From NCBI RefSeq assembly GCF_032884065.1, contig NW_027062662.1, positions 1,728,552 to 1,792,551 of the forward strand: a DNA stretch of 64,000 nt, in the 5' to 3' direction. Source of the DNA: Artemia franciscana. Lineage: Eukaryota > Arthropoda > Branchiopoda > Anostraca > Artemiidae. Shown in pieces: positions 1 through 10,676 of the stretch (its first letter is position 1; every line of letters starts with the position of its first letter). The notes beneath the pieces were generated by a model. The model was not told the origin of the DNA. It saw only the letters and a program-made list of their open reading frames with translations, and did no database searches. The translations under genes and the position numbers were made by a program.

Positions 1-985
1 AGATCTGGTGACTTTAGGGGGAGTTGGAGGGGGAGACCGAAAAGCTTGGAAAACGTGAAAATTGAGGTATCTTTATATTACGAATGGGTGATCGGATCTG
101 AATAAAACTTAATATTTAAAAAGATTTTATGTCTCAAATGCTCCATTTTCCATTCGAATCAGATCTGGAGATATCGGGGTTGGAGGGGAGAAACAGAAAT
201 CTTGGAAAACGCTTAGAGCGGAGAGATCGGGATAAAACTTGATGGGAAGAATAAGCATAAGCTATAGATACGTGATTGACATAATTGGCATGGATCCGCT
301 CTCTTTGTGGGAGTTGGGGGGGATGTTAATTCGGAAAAATTAGAAAAATTGAGGTATTTTAAACTTAAGAATGGGTGACTGGATCTTAAAGGAATTTGAT
401 ATTTAGAAGGAACTCATGTCTCAGAGCTCTTATTTTAAATCCCAACTAGATGTGTTGACATTGGGGGGAGTTGGCGGGGGAAACCGAAATCTTGGAAAAC
501 GCTTAGACTGGAGAGATCGGGATGAAACTTGCTCGGTAGAATAAACAAATGTCGTAGATACGTGATTGATGTAACCGACTGAATCCACTCTCTTTGGGGG
601 AGTTAGGGGGGATCCAGTGCTTCTGGGCAAGCTAGGACGATGGAAATAGGTAGCCGTGTCCGGGAGCTTCACAAATTGACTTAATAAAATCGTTTTCCCC
701 GATTAGACCATCTGGGGGGGGGGCTGAAGGGACAGGAAAAAGTAGAAAAATGAGGTACGTTTAACTTACGGGTGGGTGATCGGATCTTAACGAATTTTGA
801 TATTTAGAAGGACCTCGTATCTCAGAGCTCTTATTTTAAGTCCCGACCGGCATTAAGCTTCGGATTTTCCTTTTAAATCAATCCATTGATTCTTAGGATT
901 TTGCTAGAGCTCATGCCATAATGAGCTCTTGGCTTTTCCAGCCTCGTCACAAGTGCCATATGAGCTCTTAGCTCTTGTTTTACAA
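1..985 (+). repeat. TR-A repeat element, copy 1 (5'-truncated)
   Basis: This is the 3' part of a dispersed element present four times in the window, all in the same orientation. It consists of diverged units of roughly 280 bp that contain recurring phrases such as 'gagctcttattttaaatccc', 'gggggagttggggg', 'cttggaaaacgctt' and 'gatcggatcttaa'. It ends in the family's 3' signature of two related blocks carrying 'catatgagctctt' (about 910-985). The palindromic head seen in the other copies lies before the window or is lost. Short open frames inside it are not shared between copies, so I see no coding capacity. Confidence 0.75.
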
Positions 986-2187
986 GGCGGACAAATATTT
1001 TGGGGAGAGGGGTTCATATACCGAATCCCCTTGGATATGGCATTGCATATGACTGTGTCTTCTTATGCTTGATCCTATCTAACAGAGAATTGAAAAGCTT
1101 ATAGTCAAAATCAATTTATCTACGAAAAGTCAAGCTTTCATTCTAAATGTCTAAATGTTAGGTTATTTATGCCCCCAATTAAATTCTTCATGTCCCCAGT
1201 TAAATTATTCATGTCTCCAGTTTAAATTCTTTATGTCACCAGTTCAGTTTAACATATCCCCAGTTAAATTATTCACCTTATTGAAGTCTATAAAGAACTT
1301 GAAGAGAAAAGTAAGAAAAATCAGTTTATTTTCTAAATTAAATCAAAGTTTATTGGACCATTTTTTCTGGCCTTGGTCGTTTGGTACGGTTCCCAAAATC
1401 ATCACAGTACGAATGCGAACTGATGAAAATAGACAGACCAGGAGTTTACTCAAGTGAACCGTCTTCCACATGCGAACCCTCATTTTACACTATGAGGTTA
1501 AAACATTTATGCAGCTGAATAGTCCCTAGGGCTTAAAACATGAAGAGTATTATTCTTGGCTTTGTTTATCAAAAGCTTCTGGTGTATTGTGACATTAGAT
1601 AACAATTAAATAAACAGGTAAAGGTTTTTCAGCTGAAAATAAGGAGTGATATTAAAACTTCTAAAGACCAGAAATTATTCCGTATATGAAAGGGACAGCC
1701 CCCTCTTTAGCACTTCGCTCTTTACAATAAAGTTGTTTTTATTTGATTTCAGATGGTTTTCCCAAGAGCACCGGGATATCAATGAGACGCAAAATGGTGG
1801 ATATCAATGAGACGCAAAATGGTGCATACGATCTTCGAAGGCTGAATCAAAACTAATTCATCAGCAAACAACAAATAAAATTATTTATAATAAGCTGATA
1901 ATGTAAATTAGCTTTTTGTTCTTGAATTTCCCAATTTCCTATGTGTCTTTGTTCTTTTCCCTTTTTTAGATTCAATGACTGTAATATTTTTAGGTGACAT
2001 ATTTTCCATTACATCGTCATTTTTTTACTGAATAAACTACTTTTAAAATATTCAAACTTGACTTAGTTAATTTTCTGAAGCATTATAATAATATAGTTGA
2101 AAAATGGTCAAGCTTAGACCAAATAAATGAATTTTGGGAGAACAGCGCTAAGATTTAGACTAACTAATTAAATTTTTGTGAAAAGCT
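986..2187. other. No gene seen; small FB-A relic
   Basis: AT-rich DNA with no recognisable gene. About 1625-1755 resembles the terminal hairpin part of the FB-A repeat ('cagctgaaaataaggag', 'cgctctttacaataaag'). There is a short local duplication of 'gatatcaatgagacgcaaaa' near 1777-1820. The 100-codon open frame at 1155-1457 is built on repeated 'ccccagttaaatt' phrases and looks non-coding. Confidence 0.5.
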
Positions 2188-2680
2188 TTAGATAGATAGA
2201 TGTTTATTTACAACAAGAATTAAACCATTTAAACAAACAGCGCAAATGCCTAATGGCATACTTAAGCGCGTGGTATATCACCAAAAAAAATAAAATAAAA
2301 AAACACACAAACAAAAGAAAAAACCGTCATTACTTCGGCTTAAACTAATTTGCACTTCTTTCGGAAATCAAACTTCAACAATTACAACGGAAAACATATT
2401 ATGGGAGACTAGCAACATCATTTCTTAATAACTTTAGAATTTTATTTCTATCATTACAATTTCTCACAGCTATTGGGATTAAATTCCAAACTTCTGGACC
2501 AATATGACGCAAACTAAATCCCGATCGCACCGTTGCCCTAATTTCAAAAGAGAAATCAGAACTATGAGATGTTGGGTAATTGTGGAATTGTGAATTTGTC
2601 GGGAATAATCTTGGGAAATTTAGTGAAAATTGTCCAAAAACATAATTGTGGCAAATATTAGAAATATTTTTATTTCCACT
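2188..2680 (-). pseudogene. 3' end of a CR1/L2-like non-LTR retrotransposon (ORF2 C-terminus plus 3' UTR)
   Basis: Reading the minus strand from about 2675 to the TAA at 2401-2399 gives roughly 90 open codons without a start. They match the conserved C-terminal tail of CR1/L2-type reverse transcriptase proteins: a 'CHNYVFGQ' segment, an 'IRATVRSGFSLRHIGP' segment, then 'GPEVWNLIPIAVRNC' and a short basic end. The 3' UTR continues to about 2188 and finishes in a short TCTA microsatellite, as many elements of this group do. Everything upstream (endonuclease and catalytic RT) is missing, consistent with 5' truncation during target-primed insertion. It is distinct in sequence from the larger element at 17.4-21.4 kb. 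Confidence 0.75.
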
Positions 2681-3480
2681 ACAGAATTTACAGAAATTTA
2701 ACTTCCACTACACTTTACCTCCAGCCCCCTAATGTATCGCGCATTTTGCCATGTGTTACTCTTGTTTTTACCGTGTACTTATAAATTGAATCAATGAAAA
2801 CAAAATCAATGAGTTTTTTCCTTTTTTTCATAAAAAATAAATTTTTATAAATTCATAAAATTAAATTAATAACATAAGAGAACACAAAATGGAAAAGTAG
2901 ATTCAATAACTGTAACATTCTTGTGTGACATATTTTCCATTATATACTGATTTTTTTTTTTTTTTTTTGCTACATGAAATGCTTTTAAAGAATGCAAATA
3001 TGACTTTGTTAATTTTCTGAAGCATCATAATAATCTTTTCACTATCTTTCCCAAGAGAACGAGAGGAAATTTCTGAAATTTGAATTTTCCTTAGAAAGTT
3101 TGAAATTTCTTAAATATGAAACAAAGCTGAATTTAGAACCTTTTGTTACCTTTTGTTTTAATCTTTTTTTTAATCTTTAATTTAATTTAAATTTTGTTTT
3201 GTTACCTTTTTTTAATCTTTTTGTTACTCTTTTGTTACCACACTGCTTATTTCCTATTTGGGATCATGGTTCAAATTCACCATGTTGTCTAAGATATAGT
3301 TGTATCTTTGAAAAATAACCTAGGCCTTATAATTATAAAACATAAACTAGATACAAATTAAAGAAAAATATAATTTGATTCCCAACTTAATTTTCTTTTC
3401 AAGCAGAATAGGCTCTAATCTACTGCTGGTAGCTTGACCAATGTATATTTATTATTTCTTATATTAAGGGGGGGGGTACC
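2681..3480. other. No gene seen
   Basis: Low-complexity AT-rich DNA. It includes a T run at about 2951-2968 and repeated 'ttttgttacc' phrases near 3140-3235. The phrases 'attcaatgactgtaatattttt' style near 1970 and 2905 are weakly similar, suggesting an old local duplication. Nothing coding is visible. Confidence 0.4.
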
Positions 3481-3700
3481 CCTATTCAATGTATAGCTCT
3501 TCACGCTAAAGTTCTTAAGTACTTTTAAAGAGCTTCTTCAAATTAAACAGCCCTTGTGTTTCAAGAGTCGTTCTTAAAGAATCGGTACAAAAAGACAAAC
3601 TTCGGTGTAAAGAGTGAGGGAGTGAGGAGCGGGCAGTCCCCTATACATTATTATATAGAGGATATATAAATCCTATATATCAGGGCAATCACCTAATATA
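3481..3700 (+). repeat. FB-A fragment
   Basis: Contains a degraded version of the FB-A internal hairpin: 'cttcacgctaaagttctt' on the left and 'cttcggtgtaaagagtgag' on the right, separated by AT-rich spacer. Divergence is high and boundaries are approximate. Confidence 0.45.
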
Positions 3701-3761
3701 CGAAGTAATTGATGGTTCCCAAAATCACCACGATCTTTTTTCCCACGCTCACAATGCCCAC

Positions 3762-4708
3762 GACTCAAAATACCAACAACTCAAAATGCCCACGATTGGA
3801 TAAATTTTAGGTTTCAGTCTTTAATTAGGGATGAGGCAAGGGGTTGCTCACTCCTCAAACCCGTGTAAACCGGGTGCCGGTGCCGGAAAGCGCTGGGAGG
3901 GTGCCATTCCATCCTAGACACGGTAAAAACTGACAAAAGTGGAAGGTGCCGGGTGGGTGCCATTTCATCCTAGACAGGATAAAAACTGACAAAAGTGGAA
4001 GTTGCCGGATGGGTGACGGGGGGTGCTGGGAGGTGCCATTTCATCCTAGACAGGGTAAAAACTGATAAAAGTGGAAGGTGCCGGGAATGAATGTACAACG
4101 GGTGCCAGTGCTGGGATGGTGCCGGGAATGAATGTACAACGGGTGCCAGTGCTGGGATGGTGCCGGGAATGAATGTACAACGGGTGCCGGTGCTGGGATG
4201 GTGCCGGGAATGAATGTACAACGGGTGCCGGTGCTGAAAGGGTGCCATTTCATCCCAGAAGATGGTAAAAACTGACAAAAGTGTATGGTGCCACGTGGGT
4301 GAAAAATAATTGTTTTCTGTGTTTCTTGATCAGTTTAGAATTGTTTGCGTTCAAGTAAAGAACCAATGTCGTATAAAATTGTGCCGACACAGGAGCAAAT
4401 CCAGGAGATATAAATCCACCAGTTAACTTGCATCATGAATCAAAGAAAGATTCTTTGATTAAAAATAACAGTTTTAGGATTTGTGTTTGGGATTTTACCC
4501 TGTCTAGGATGAAATGGCACCCTTCCGGCACCCTCCCAGTGCCCCCCAGCACCGGCAAACGGTGTAAATGGTTTTGGGGAGTGAGAAACCCCTCTTTCCA
4601 TCCCCAATTAAGGACTGAAACCTAAAGTTTATCCAATCGTGTGTATTTTGAGTCGTGGGCATTTTGAGTTGTTGGCATTTTTCGTGGGCTTTTTGAGTCG
4701 TGGGCATT
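3762..4708. mobile_element. Inverted-repeat element with internal minisatellite
   Basis: The left arm (about 3762-3935) and the right arm (about 4497-4705) are inverted copies. 'acgactcaaaat', 'cccacgattggat', 'aggtttcagtctttaatta' and 'catcctagacacggtaaaa' on the left return as complements on the right. The interior is G-rich and built from repeats of 'ggtgcca', 'catcctagacagg' and 'aaaactgacaaaagtgg', leading into a tandem array. This is the layout of a foldback-type or long-TIR non-autonomous DNA element. No transposase is visible and no target-site duplication could be fixed. Confidence 0.6.
4078..4246. repeat. 41-bp minisatellite, four units
   Basis: The phrase 'ccgggaatgaatgtacaacg' recurs at 4081, 4122, 4163 and 4204, an exact 41-bp period. 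Units differ only at a few positions (for example 'gtgccagtgctgg' against 'gtgccggtgctgg'). Because 41 is not a multiple of 3, the frames rotate; the repetitive minus-strand open frames here are by-products. Confidence 0.9.
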
Positions 4709-4719
4709 TTCAGTGTTAG

Positions 4720-5262
4720 CCGAAATAGTTGCTGTTCGTTTAAGTTTTAATGCTGCTCCTTACTTTCAGTTAAAAGAACTTGTTTTTATTTAATTTCTAA
4801 TCTTTTTTCAACTAATGATGGGAAATCAAATTTCTCTCCGAAGATTGGGGCTAACTGGCCTCCAAACTTTTTAGACACCTAAAAAAAGAACATTAGAGTT
4901 TTAAAGTTTACGCGTATCCATGATCCACAAAATACAAAATTCCATATTTTTGTAGATAGAAACTTGAAACCACTACAATAAGGTTCTCTGATACGCTGAA
5001 TCTTATTGTGCGATTTTCATCAAAATGTCTTGAGTTTTAAGGGGGGTATCCCCTTTTTCGAAAATCCAGCAAATTTTATCAGGCTCCTATCTTTTGATGT
5101 GTAACACTAAACTTTACGGATCTTATATGTTTGGCATAAGCATAATAAACCAATTCTTTTAATGCATCTGTTGAAATAAAAATCCATTTTTAAAAGATTC
5201 GGTTACTATTGAGCCGCATTGCTCTTTACTACAGTTCGTTACTATGAACTATTTGACAAATT
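4720..5262 (-). repeat. FB-A repeat, partial copy (minus)
   Basis: It runs from 'gctccttactttcagttaaa' near 4757 to 'gaactatttgacaaattc' near 5262. This is the reverse complement of the FB-A layout, whose outer end reads TCAAACAGTTCG. Internal landmarks include 'ctgatacgctgaatct' and 'gttactattgagcc'. The middle is shortened compared with the copy at 13.7-15.3 kb. Confidence 0.7.
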
Positions 5263-7124
5263 CAGCCAAATCATCTTCTGTTTACCACCTTTAAAGTTAT
5301 GACCATCCAGTTGGGTTCTGATGCTCAAGGACACACGCATTTGGGCTCCCCCCAAAAAACCTTATTTTTCCTAAATTTCCGCATACTTGATGAATTATCA
5401 AACAAAAATTAGCTATCTTAATCCCCCCCCCCAAAAAAAAATGAATAGTTTATGCAGGGAGGAAGAAAAGAAAGAAGGGAGAGGAGGCAAAAGAAAAAGA
5501 GAAAACAAAGGAAGCACAAGTGCCAAAATATGATTTTGCTTGATATTCGGAACGTGCTTCTGTAAATTCCTGGTGAGGGGTGTCTGCTCAAGAAAATACC
5601 CGCCATTTGTTTTGATTTGCAATCAATATCGAGAGATTTTAGAGTTTTTTTTAAAATATTACTAAAGTCTCCTTCTGATTATTAACATGTTACGAGGCCA
5701 GATCCATGTAATCGTCACTATCATCACTAATAATCCAATATTATCATTTATTGGAATATTTTTAAATTTATTTTTACACCTGTTTCTTAGCACTATAGCA
5801 GGTGCTCTCTTTTTACCAGAGTTTAGCCATTTGTGCAACCTGATGTATGAATTTGAGGAGAACAGAAACCCTTTAATCCTGGAGCCCAAAGAAACTAAGT
5901 TTAATCCCCGTAAGATTTTCTTCTGGCAATGTAATGTACTTTTTTTCAAGAAGGGGGATTGGTTGTAGTAGCAGAGTTCCTCCATGTCACAAACATCTAT
6001 TCTGATTACAGTCTATCTTTGTCCTTTTTGCCAGGTCTCATTATATAAACGTTTTATGTAGAAAGTTAAAATAGGGCTCATTCTATTACATATACTGAGA
6101 TCCCGTAACCCTTTTAAGTAAACAGAGATTTGAGAGTAACAATCTCTTCATATATTTTACATCAAAAGTATATATTTAGGAAATTTTATTTGTTTTTGAA
6201 ATTAAGACTGAAGGTTAAGGGATGCAAGAATTCATTTTGGAATGGCTTGTATTCGTGAAAAAAAAACAAAAAACAATAAAATACCAGAAAAATTGCTAGA
6301 ATCTTAATAATTTTAAGGTACAGGGCCAAAGACCAAAGATATCAGAATGATTTGCTATTTCTGTTTTTAAGAGCCTCCATCCCTGGCACCTTATTAGGAA
6401 TTTTCTTCTGTGGGGAAAAGAGGGGTAATTGAAAAACAACATTTATTTGAGCCAGAAGTGCCCACAAATTCAGGAAAAAACAATTTTGAGGGGGACGCAG
6501 GCCCCAAGGCCTATCCTAATTTCCATTCCTCCATCCAAACAAGTCAATGTATATTTCCGTTATTCCCCCCTTCTAGGTATGCTCTTGTAACCTAACCTTA
6601 CAAGGTTATATATATCCTTTTTTGTATAATATAGTTGTACTTTTGTATTCTTGTTATCCGTGTTCCGCAAGTACTGCAGGTTAATTTTCTTGGCAGTTTT
6701 GTAATAGTCGCCAGGGAATAAGTAAGAGAACATACAACCAATTAATTCATTATTTGACCTGGTCTATAATTAAATTTAGCGTTAACTATGGATCTCTAAT
6801 TGCTAAGCACTAGTTACAAAAACAATGACTGACTAAAGCTTGAATAAGGCGAATGCGTTCATTGTTATGAAAAACCGTGTACAATGGCATGTAGAATGTA
6901 TGTTATGGAAAACCGAATCTAATGGGGTTTGTCACGCGTAGTAGAACTGTGACAGAAAAGCCTAGCTTGTACTAGTTAAAGAGTATGCTTAACTAATAAG
7001 AGTGGGAATTGGTACTAGAGACAACAAACAAAACTATAAACGCCATCCATTGTTTGGCAATACTCGGTATTTTGTCAATGTAATAATCAAAATTGATCTG
7101 TTATATTTGACTATAATAATCAGT
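5263..7124. other. No recognised gene
   Basis: AT-rich sequence. At 5662-5985 both strands stay open for roughly 90-107 codons. The minus-strand reading has a mixed hydrophilic composition and could be an old coding relic, but I recognise no family. The rest shows only simple repeats (C and A runs near 5424-5440) and nothing else I can support. Confidence 0.4.
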
Positions 7125-8392
7125 AATTGATGTTAAAAGTAAAGATCACCATCTAGTAGTGTCTAAGGTTAATTTAAAGCTGAAATTTCGGAAGGGCAAC
7201 TCCCTCCCGGAAAGTTATGATGTTGGTAGACTTCAGGATGAAAATTCGAGGACCAGTTGAGTACTAAACTTGAGAGTTTAAAATTTGACAATGTGGAAGA
7301 TGGATGGAATAATTTCAGAAAAACAATATGTGAAGTTGCAGATGGTGTCCTAGGGAAGAGTGCTAGGACTGCAACTAGGACTATTAGTGAAAAAGCTTTA
7401 GGTTTAATAGAGAGTAGAAGGGATTTGTATAAGAATTATCTGAGTGATAGGTCGTATGAAAACAAAAGGAATGTAAAGAAAGTGGAGAAAGCATTAGAAT
7501 ATGAACTAAGGAGATGTGAAATGGAGGCGATGGATAAAATTGCTGAGGATCTGGAAGATGCGGCTAGACGGTATAATAGTAAAATATTATACTGACATGT
7601 TAATAAATTGAAAGGGAGTAGCCAATCCGGACTAGTCCCAGTTAAAGATAGAAATGGGGCCACAATTAATTATAAGGAAAAAGTTAAAGAAAGATGGGTG
7701 GAACATTTTGAGAATGCGCTAAACCGAGATACAGTTGCAGAAAAAGATATAGATGAAAATGAAAAAGTTTGTGATACATTGGATGTGAAGGAAGATTTGT
7801 TTAGTGAGGAAGAATTAGCGACAGTACTAAAAGGATTAAAAAATAATAAGGCCCCAGGTGCTGATAGTATGATTAATGAGTTCCTTAAATATGGTGGCTC
7901 TGAGGTTAGGAATAAGTTACTGAAGATTATGAACATGATTTTTGAAAAAGGAGAAGTACCCAATGATTTTAGGAAAACCTTAATTAAACCACTGTATAAG
8001 AAAGGTGACAAGAGTGAGTGTCGTAATTATCGAGGCATTAGTCTGGTCTCTGTAGGTAGCAAATTACTGAGTAATATGATACTTTTTAGACTGAGGCATG
8101 CTGTAGACAAAGTTTTAAGGGAAGAACAATGCGGTTTTAGAAAAGGTAGAGGATGTGTCGACCATGTTTTCACTCTTAGGTTAATAATTGAGAAGTCCCT
8201 GCGTTGTCAAACACCTTTGGTCCTTAGTTTTATCGATTATGAGCAAGCTTTCGATTCTGTTGATAGAACAGCGTTAACAAAGGTCTTATCGTTATATGGT
8301 ATACCAGAAAAATACATTGAAGTGATTTGCGCTATGTACGAGAATAATACTGCTGCGGTTAAGGTAGGAAAGAGGGTTAGCAACTGGTTTTG
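7125..8392 (+). pseudogene. RTE-like non-LTR retrotransposon, copy 1, 5' part (endonuclease end and RT)
   Basis: It starts in the last part of an APE-type endonuclease ('KDHHLVVSKV', about 7143-7172), then enters the linker and reverse transcriptase. RT landmarks are 'NNKAPGADSMINEF', 'IKPLYKKGDKSECRNYRG', 'EEQCGFRKGRGCVDHVF' and the catalytic 'SFIDYEQAFDSVDR' (first Asp of the RT triad). Defects: a frame change near 7255, an in-frame TGA at 7593-7595, and interruption at about 8392, just after 'NWFCIK', by an FB-A repeat. The endonuclease N-terminus is missing, so the copy is 5'-truncated. Its role when intact is target-primed copying of its own RNA; this copy cannot make a full protein. Confidence 0.85.
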
Positions 8393-9752
8393 TATCAAAC
8401 AGTTCGTCGTAACGAGCTGTAGTAAGGAGCGACCCGGCTCAATAGTAACCAAAACTCTAAAAAATGGAATTTTGGTACCAATAGCTGCATCAAAAGAATT
8501 GCATTTTAATGCTGATTTTAAATATATAAATTTCATCAAGTTTAGTCTTACCCATCAAAAGTTACGAGCCTGAGAAAGTTTGCGTTATTTAGAAAATAGG
8601 GGGAAACACCCCATAAAAGTCATAGAATCTTAACGAAAATCACACCATCAGATTCAGCGTGTCAGAGAATCCAACTGTAGAAGTTTCAAGCTCCTATCTT
8701 AAAAATGTTGAATTTTATATTTTTTGCCAGAAGGCAGATCACGGATGCGTGTTTATTTGTTTGTTTGTTTTTTTCTTTCTTTTTTCCAGGGGTGATCGTA
8801 TCGACCCAGTTGTCCTAGAATGTTGCGAGAGGGCTCACTCTAACGGAAATGAAAAGTTCTAGTGCCCTTTTTAAGTGACCAAAAAATTGGAGGGCACCTA
8901 GGCCCCCTCCCACTCTAATTATTTTCCCAAAGTCAACGGATCAAAATTCTGAGATAGCTATTTTTTTCAGCGTAGTCGAAAAAGCTTATAACTATGTCTT
9001 TGGGGATGACTTACTCCCCCACAGTCCCCGTGGGAGGGTTTACAAGTTCAAAACTTTGACCAGTGCTTACATATAGTAATGGTTATTGGGAAGTGTACAG
9101 GCGTTTTCAGGAGGATTTTTTGGTTGGAGGCAGGGGTTGAGAAGAGGGGGATATGCTGGGGGAACTTTCAATCGAGGAATTTGTCATGGGGAAGAAAATT
9201 TCCATGAAGGGAGCGCAGGATTTACTAGCATTACTTAAAAAAAACAATGAAAAAATAAATATGAAAAAGTTTTTTTTTCAGCTGGAAATAAGCAAAAGCA
9301 TTAAAACTTAAAACGAACAGAAATTATTACCCATATGAGGGGCTTGCCTCCTCCTAATACCTCGCTCTTTACGCTAAAGTATTTTTAGTAATTTCAACTA
9401 TTTATTCTACAGCCTTTGTGATTCAGGGGACAAAATTTAAGCTTTAGTGTAAAGAGCAAGATATTGACGAGTGGGCAAACCCTCTCATATATGAAGTAAA
9501 AACATATGAATATAGTAGTTTGTTATGTAAGGGGCTTTTCCTTCTCAACGCCCCGCTCTTTACGCTAAAGTTTTTTGCTGTTTTAAAATGTAGAGTTAAG
9601 AGAAAGAGTCAAACTTTAGCGTAAAGAGCGGGGCGTTGAGAAGGAAAAGTCCCTTTCATATACGGAGTAATTTCTGTTCGTTTTATGTTTTAATGTCACT
9701 CCTTACTTTCATTTAAAAAACTCGTTTTTTTTATATTTAATATTAAATCAGG
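8393..9752 (+). mobile_element. FB-A repeat inserted in the RTE-like element
   Basis: It begins with the family terminus 'caaacagttcgtcg' and ends in 'tttaatattaaa'. Inside are the usual landmarks ('gagcgacccggctcaatag', 'cagattcagcgtgtcagag', 'ggtgatcgtatcgacc') and then a chain of hairpins built on 'cgctctttacgctaaag' and its complement, at about 9362-9455 and 9548-9640. It splits RT reading between 'CIK' and 'SGVKHGC'. An RTE paralogue at 23041-23067 shows the uninterrupted site. No protein is encoded, so mobilisation would depend on enzymes supplied elsewhere. Confidence 0.85.
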
Positions 9753-10676
9753 AGTTAAGCACGGTTGTGTTCTATCCCCCTTTATATGGATCATTTTGAT
9801 GGACTTCGTCTTAAGGAGCACAGGAAAGGCAATTGGAGACCATGGAATCAAATGGGGAGGAAGAACGCTCTTGGACTTAGATTATGCTGATGATTTAAGC
9901 ATATTAGATGAAAGTGTGAGCAAAATGAATGAATTTTTAGAGGTTTTACGAGTTCAGGGTGCTAAAATAGGCTTGAAAATTAATGTTAAGAAGACTAAGT
10001 CACTAAGGCTAGGAATAACTGAAGATGAACAGGTGACATTAGGTAACGAAAAGATTGATCAGGTTGGGAGCTTCAGTTACCTTGGTAGTATTATTAGTAA
10101 AGATGGTGGGAGCAGTGAAGATGTTAAAAGTAGAATAGCTAAGACTCAGGGTGTTTTTTCACAGTTAGAAAAAGTTTGGAAGAATAGAAAGATAAGTCTG
10201 CAAACCAAGATTAGAATATTGGAAGCTACAGTGATGACACTGGTCAAATATGGCTCTGAAGCATGGGCACTCCGAAAAGCAGATGAAAATTTACTAGATG
10301 TTTTCCAGAGAAATTGCCTACGGATTGTTCTGGGTACCCAGCTGACTGACCGTATTTCAAACAGTAGGTTGTATGAAAAGTGTGGTTCAATCCCGCTTTC
10401 TGGGGCTATAATGAACGAAAGGTTGAGATGGCTAGGGCCCGTTCTACGGATGAAGGATGACAGATTACCAAAGATTGTCCTTTTTGGCCAAACGTCTGGG
10501 GCTACACGGAAAGCAGGTCGTCCTTGTCTGGGTTGGGACGATGTCATAAATAAAGATTTAAAGGAAATGGGAACATCCTGGGAGGGTGTAAAGAGGGAGG
10601 CTTTAAATAGATTAGGTTGGAGAAGGAGCGTGCGTAGCTGTGTTGGCCTCAGGCGGCTTGGTGCTGCAGTGAGTTA
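9753..10676 (+). pseudogene. RTE-like retrotransposon, copy 1, 3' part (RT catalytic core to C-terminus)
   Basis: Continues the RT from the 5' part: 'SGVKHGCVLSPFIW', the catalytic 'LDYADDLSIL' (YADD box), thumb segment 'VGSFSYLGSIISKDGG', then the conserved tail with 'LRIVLGTQLTDR', 'GRPCLGWDDVINKDLKEMG' and 'CVGLRRLGAAVS'. About 310 codons are open to the TAG at 10674-10676. The tail with 'GRP..W.DD' is typical of RTE-like elements. The 3' flank is rich in 'tta'/'gta' triplets (10677-10700), which may be the element's tail. Together with 7125-8392 it forms one element of about 2.2 kb once the FB-A insertion is discounted. Confidence 0.88.

Noticed and set aside
3970..4278. Pro/His-rich minus-strand open frames
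   Set aside because: Read through the 41-bp minisatellite; two frames give similar peptides, as expected from a repeat.
5662..5985. Overlapping open frames on both strands
   Set aside because: Neither has a recognisable motif; one may be an old relic but I cannot support a call.
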